DNA of 8,094 nucleotides from Spirochaetales bacterium (GTDB taxonomy: Bacteria; Spirochaetota; Spirochaetia; Sphaerochaetales; Sphaerochaetaceae), in contig JAQYFM010000141.1 of the NCBI GenBank assembly GCA_028723145.1, positions 1-8,094 of the forward strand, written 5' to 3'. Below are positions 4,614 to 8,094 of this stretch, piece by piece. The translations under genes and the position numbers were made by a program. The stretch's first letter is position 1. Every line of letters begins with the position of its first letter. The notes beneath the pieces were generated by a model. The model made no database searches. It was not told where the DNA came from and saw only the letters and a program-made list of their open reading frames with translations.

Positions 4614-7292
4614 ATGAAAATTGAAACAATGCTTAAAAGCGATAGAAAGTTCACAAAGGCTGAACTTCAAGCATTAACTCCAGATGCTTTTATTGAATAT
4701 GATAAGGCAATTAAAAAAATCGATAGTGAAGATATGCTTAATGTAAAAGAAATATCTGATCAATTGATTCAAGAAAGAGAAGATAGTGTTTGGGGTAGAT
4801 ATGTTTCTGGCTCGATTTCTATGATTCGTCGTCCACATGAAGATAATATCAACATGCAAAACCTTCTTGTCTCATTCTATGAGATTCATAACTGGGCAGT
4901 TGTTAAGTTCCTCTGTGATAAGATTCTTGCTTTAAACGAAAATAAATTTGCACTACGTGCTCTTGCTGACTGCTACGAAGAGACAGGTCATGACAATGAT
5001 AAGTGGCCTATTTATGTTCGTTTAGTAAAAATTGATTTTGAGGAGAGAAAACTTACAAAAAAGCTTGCTGATCACTACATGGAAATTGGTGATCAGGAGA
5101 ATGCTATTCTCTATTATCGCCGCTCATTAATGAGATTTATCAGTGCAAAAGAGCTTGATAACATCAGAACAATTTGGTCAATTTTATTAAATAATAGCTG
5201 TGAGGATTTTGGCTACTATTTAGGTGTAGCTGAAAAAGCTTCCCTTCAGATTTCTCATAGCTTTGCAACAGAGCTTCTCAATGACCTTTTAAAGATGGTA
5301 TCAAATGATATTAATAGAAGTATTGCTGTATTAAAGAAGGAAATTGAGCTTGATAAGGATAATATTGATGCACAGAGTGCATTAATACTTGCATTCCAGA
5401 AGAAGTATTCAACTTCAACTAGATTAAAGCAGTGCATTAAGAGATCTGGATTAAAGAGTGGTAGTCCTGATTTTAGTAAAGCTATTGATGCTTTTGAAAC
5501 AGATATTGCATTTGATAACGGTTCATTTGTTTATCAACAATCACTTGATAGACTTGGTGTAATTAAGGCTATTAGTGAAAAAGAAGTTGTTATCAACTTT
5601 GGTAAGAGCGAAGTAAAGATGAGTGCTGATATGGCATTTAGAGCTCTTACTCCACTTGCTAAATCAAATATTAGAGTTTTAAGAGCTGTTGTACCTCAGA
5701 AACTTGCTGCTAAAGTTAAGGCTGACACAAGATGGGCATTAATGACTATTATGGAAAGCCATAATAGTAAGTGTTCTTTAAAAGAGATGAAGAGTGATCT
5801 TTGTCCTAAGGTATTAACTGAAAAAGAATGGAACGAATTTAAGAAGGATGCTAAGAAGGTATTAATGGAGGATCCATATTTCTCTGTTGTTATTGGAGAA
5901 AACGAAACCTATACTCTTCGCTCTACTCCAATTACTCCTGAAGAGAAAAAGCTCATGCTCTTTAAAGGTGAAAATGATTTCTATGGTAAAGTTAAGCACC
6001 TCAGAGACTTTGTTAATGAAAACTATGATACAGAGTCAGACAGCTTTGCTGAGATGATAAGATTTTTCAACTTTACCTTAAAGAGTAGAAAGAATGGTGT
6101 TAATGATGAAGTTGTATCATCATACCTTCTTTTATCAATTCTTCGTTCTCACGATCATATTTCAACTGCTACAGTTGATGATCCTGTTGAATTTGCAACA
6201 CTCTATAAGTCTATTACAGATAAGGTTGCTTTATTTAATAAGATTAATAATGCTGAGTTAAAGAAAGCTTTCCTTGATAATGTAATTGATACAGATAAGT
6301 CTTGGGCTGATATCCTCAAAAAATGCTTCCCATATTATACTTATTCATATATCCCAGAAAGACTTAGATCATTAGGTCAAACTAAAGTTTATATTGAAAT
6401 CCTGCGTGAGAGTATTGAAAACTATAAGGATATGGCTGACGTACTGCTTTGGAACTTAAAGAATGCCTCAGAAAAAGAATGGGAAAAAGCAGGTGTTAGT
6501 GAGGAAACAAGAATCATTACCCTACTCTTACTCTTAGATTACACAGCTAGCTGCGTAGAGCTTAAGAAAGATGTTACTGAAAATAAGAAGCGTAATGCTC
6601 TTATTGAGCAAGTACTTTTCACAGAAAAGAAAATTTATGATGCAATCGAGATGGGTACTCAAGAACTTGCAACTAAGATTTATTCTATTATTGCAAATGA
6701 TAAGAATATCGATCCAGGTAAAAAAGTTAGCATCAAGTATATTATCAGTGAAAAGTATCCAGATTTCAGATTCTTCGATGATGAAGCTCCAGTTCAGAGC
6801 AATAATTTAATTCCTACAGGATTCTTATGTACTAAGAAGTGCTTAGATGAAAAGCTTAAGGAAAAAGATCATATTGAACACGTTGAGCTTCTTGAGGTTG
6901 CAGATGAAATTGCTGATGCAAGAGCACTAGGAGACTTAAGAGAGAATGCTGAGTATCAATATGGAAAAGATAAGCAGAAGAACTTAAATGCTAGGCTAAG
7001 AACTCTATCTGAAGAAATTGAGAAAGCTCAAGTTATCACACCTGATAAAGTTGATCCTTCAAAGATTTCTTTTGGAACTAAGGTAAAGATGATGGATAAT
7101 CTTCAAAATAAAGAAATTACCTACACTATCTTAGGTCAGTGGGAAAGTGATCCAGATAGATATATTCTTAACTTCAAGACTCCACTTGGAATGAGTCTGC
7201 TTAATAAGGTTGTTGGTGATGAACTTAAATTTGAAATCAACGGCACTAAGTATGACTACACAATTTTATCAATCGAAGTTGCAGACTTCTAA
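4614..7292 (+). CDS. greA: giant GreA: transcript cleavage factor with large N-terminal extension
   Basis: Encodes 892 residues. Residues about 735-892 are a complete GreA module, about the 158-residue length of E. coli GreA. It has a coiled-coil hairpin (about 735-812) with tip motif GDLRENAEY, in which Asp774 and Glu777 match catalytic Asp41 and Glu44 of E. coli, then an FKBP-like domain (about 819-892). It should enter the RNA polymerase secondary channel and stimulate cleavage of backtracked RNA. The first ~730 residues are mostly helical and charged. About 108-180 looks TPR-like (ALADCYEETG, ADHYMEIGDQENAILYYRRS); 377-436 is a compact segment containing EDPYFSVVIGENETYTLR. Similar oversized GreA proteins are, as I recall, typical of Borrelia/Treponema and also seen in Chlamydia. 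ATG 4614 was chosen for its AAGGA site; reading from 4539 would add a Cys/Pro-rich peptide encoded by the leader hairpin. Confidence 0.93.
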   Translation: MKIETMLKSDRKFTKAELQALTPDAFIEYDKAIKKIDSEDMLNVKEISDQLIQEREDSVWGRYVSGSISMIRRPHEDNINMQNLLVSFYEIHNWAVVKFLCDKILALNENKFALRALADCYEETGHDNDKWPIYVRLVKIDFEERKLTKKLADHYMEIGDQENAILYYRRSLMRFISAKELDNIRTIWSILLNNSCEDFGYYLGVAEKASLQISHSFATELLNDLLKMVSNDINRSIAVLKKEIELDKDNIDAQSALILAFQKKYSTSTRLKQCIKRSGLKSGSPDFSKAIDAFETDIAFDNGSFVYQQSLDRLGVIKAISEKEVVINFGKSEVKMSADMAFRALTPLAKSNIRVLRAVVPQKLAAKVKADTRWALMTIMESHNSKCSLKEMKSDLCPKVLTEKEWNEFKKDAKKVLMEDPYFSVVIGENETYTLRSTPITPEEKKLMLFKGENDFYGKVKHLRDFVNENYDTESDSFAEMIRFFNFTLKSRKNGVNDEVVSSYLLLSILRSHDHISTATVDDPVEFATLYKSITDKVALFNKINNAELKKAFLDNVIDTDKSWADILKKCFPYYTYSYIPERLRSLGQTKVYIEILRESIENYKDMADVLLWNLKNASEKEWEKAGVSEETRIITLLLLLDYTASCVELKKDVTENKKRNALIEQVLFTEKKIYDAIEMGTQELATKIYSIIANDKNIDPGKKVSIKYIISEKYPDFRFFDDEAPVQSNNLIPTGFLCTKKCLDEKLKEKDHIEHVELLEVADEIADARALGDLRENAEYQYGKDKQKNLNARLRTLSEEIEKAQVITPDKVDPSKISFGTKVKMMDNLQNKEITYTILGQWESDPDRYILNFKTPLGMSLLNKVVGDELKFEINGTKYDYTILSIEVADF

Positions 7293-7301
7293 TTAATAAT
7301 T

Positions 7302-7336
7302 GGGACCAGATTTAATTATTTGGTCCCTTCCTTTTT
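7302..7336 (+). terminator. intrinsic terminator of greA, overlapping the 3' end of the flippase gene
   Basis: GGGACCA (7302-7308) pairs with TGGTCCC (7321-7327). The stem can continue inward by one G-U and two A-U pairs to a six-base loop, and is followed by TTCCTTTTT (7328-7336). It starts nine bases after the greA stop codon. On the opposite strand the 3' flank is AATTATTAATTAG, which is a poor U-run, so it works best for greA. The loop contains the stop codon of the convergent gene. Confidence 0.85.
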
Positions 7337-8094
7337 AATAGGGTTAGAAATGGAACTTTAAATAAAATATAAGAGCAGAGAGTAATTATTAATAACCCAA
7401 CACCAATTAAGGCTGTTATTAAAAATGTTTTCACATTCGATCCCATTTGATAATAGTTTAAATTTAACAATTTGAGACTTAAACAAGAAATAATTAATGG
7501 AATATTTGCAATAAAAGACCTTAGTAATTCTTTAGAAAGTTTTAATACTTTTAATCCCTTTAACTTGGTAATATACAAAGTTAATGAAATTATTACAGAA
7601 GAAAGAAGAGCAAGTGAAATACTCTCAGCTCCAAAATCTAGCTTTATAAAAAGAATCATAAAAAACACATCTAATATAGCTTGTGTTAACGATACTATAA
7701 CAGGATAGCGATAGTCTCCTTTACTATAACAATATCTACTAAGCATTGAGGAAAATGCTAATGGTATCATAGAAAATAAATACCACTTTAAAACTTTTGA
7801 TGTATTTATTGTATCTATATATGTAAACTCACCTTTTTGTAGTACTGCTGAAATACACTCTTTTGATAGCGTTAATAATATTATTGCACTTGGTAAAAGT
7901 AATAAAAATAGATAAGAAAGTGCAGTTGATAAATAATTTATTTTCTTTTCATTATCTTTTTCTGAAGAAAGTAGAGGAAAGAAAACACTACTAATTGAGC
8001 TAAAGAATATTCCATAGGGCGTTTGATAAAAAATAATAGAATTTGTAATAGCACTTACTGCACCTCTTTCAAGGGTAGATGCAAGATAAAATGA
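7312..8094 (-). CDS. murJ: MurJ/MviN-family lipid flippase, C-terminal part (5' end outside window)
   Basis: 260 codons plus TAA (7314-7312), open without interruption to the right edge. The methionine at 7770 is internal, because the frame continues upstream with family sequence. Visible features in order are LERGAVSAIT, then TPYGIFFSSISSVFFPLLSS (MurJ: PxGxxxxxxxxxxxPxLS), KGEFTYIDT (MurJ: GxFT), and SRYCYSKGDYRYPV (MurJ: YSRxDxxTPV), followed by several hydrophobic segments, consistent with roughly the last half of a protein of about 500 residues. MurJ moves lipid II across the inner membrane for peptidoglycan synthesis. In my by-eye alignment the position of E. coli Arg270 is isoleucine, so the function may differ. 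It is more AT-rich than its neighbours and converges on greA with 19 bases between stops. Confidence 0.82.
   Translation of the reverse strand, partial: SFYLASTLERGAVSAITNSIIFYQTPYGIFFSSISSVFFPLLSSEKDNEKKINYLSTALSYLFLLLLPSAIILLTLSKECISAVLQKGEFTYIDTINTSKVLKWYLFSMIPLAFSSMLSRYCYSKGDYRYPVIVSLTQAILDVFFMILFIKLDFGAESISLALLSSVIISLTLYITKLKGLKVLKLSKELLRSFIANIPLIISCLSLKLLNLNYYQMGSNVKTFLITALIGVGLLIITLCSYILFKVPFLTLLKRKGPNN

Noticed and set aside
7312..7770. A short complete 152-residue membrane protein starting at ATG 7770
   Set aside because: The frame continues open upstream to 8094 with MurJ-family sequence, so this methionine is internal.

Overview
The window looks like part of a low-GC spirochaete chromosome, most likely a host- or rumen-associated Treponema. 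Three things point there. The solute-binding protein has a Treponema-style signal sequence (…LSCVFANGAKEE…). The GreA is very large, with about 730 residues in front of an ordinary GreA module, a form I recall from Borrelia and Treponema. The DNA is AT-rich. No database search was possible, so the genus is an inference.

Layout. Positions 1-4163 (minus strand) hold a four-gene ABC importer operon transcribed right to left: a DUF3798-type periplasmic binding protein (2949-4163), a double-NBD RbsA-like ATPase (1232-2842), a first permease (168-1235) and the beginning of a second permease (1-171, running off the left edge). ATPase/permease 1 and permease 1/permease 2 each overlap by an ATGA, as expected for translational coupling. 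The binding protein is instead separated from the rest by two tandem RNA hairpins (2871-2926), which would suit higher expression of the binding protein than of the membrane complex. The substrate cannot be read from the sequence.

Positions 4164-4538 are a divergent intergenic region, about 87% A+T between 4201 and 4500. It holds a candidate promoter for each direction and several inverted repeats. On the plus strand a good extended -10 promoter (4492-4520) leads into an 87-nt leader. That leader contains a terminator-like hairpin (4535-4571) starting only about nine bases after the predicted transcription start, followed by a U-rich run, a Shine-Dalgarno sequence and the greA start at 4614. 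This resembles the attenuated greA leader of E. coli.

Positions 4614-7292 (plus) encode the large GreA: a helical/TPR-like N-terminal region, a less clear middle, and a complete GreA module of about 158 residues with both acidic residues at the coiled-coil tip. It ends at a compact intrinsic terminator (7302-7336) whose hairpin also encodes the last residues and stop codon of the convergent gene. That gene (7312-8094, minus, entering from the right edge) is the C-terminal half of a MurJ/MviN-family flippase. It appears to lack an arginine that is functionally important in E. coli MurJ.

I see no mobile elements, CRISPR arrays, tRNAs or rRNAs. The items most worth a second look are the greA leader hairpin, the uncharacterised DUF3798 importer with its inter-gene hairpins, the giant GreA, and the altered MurJ site.
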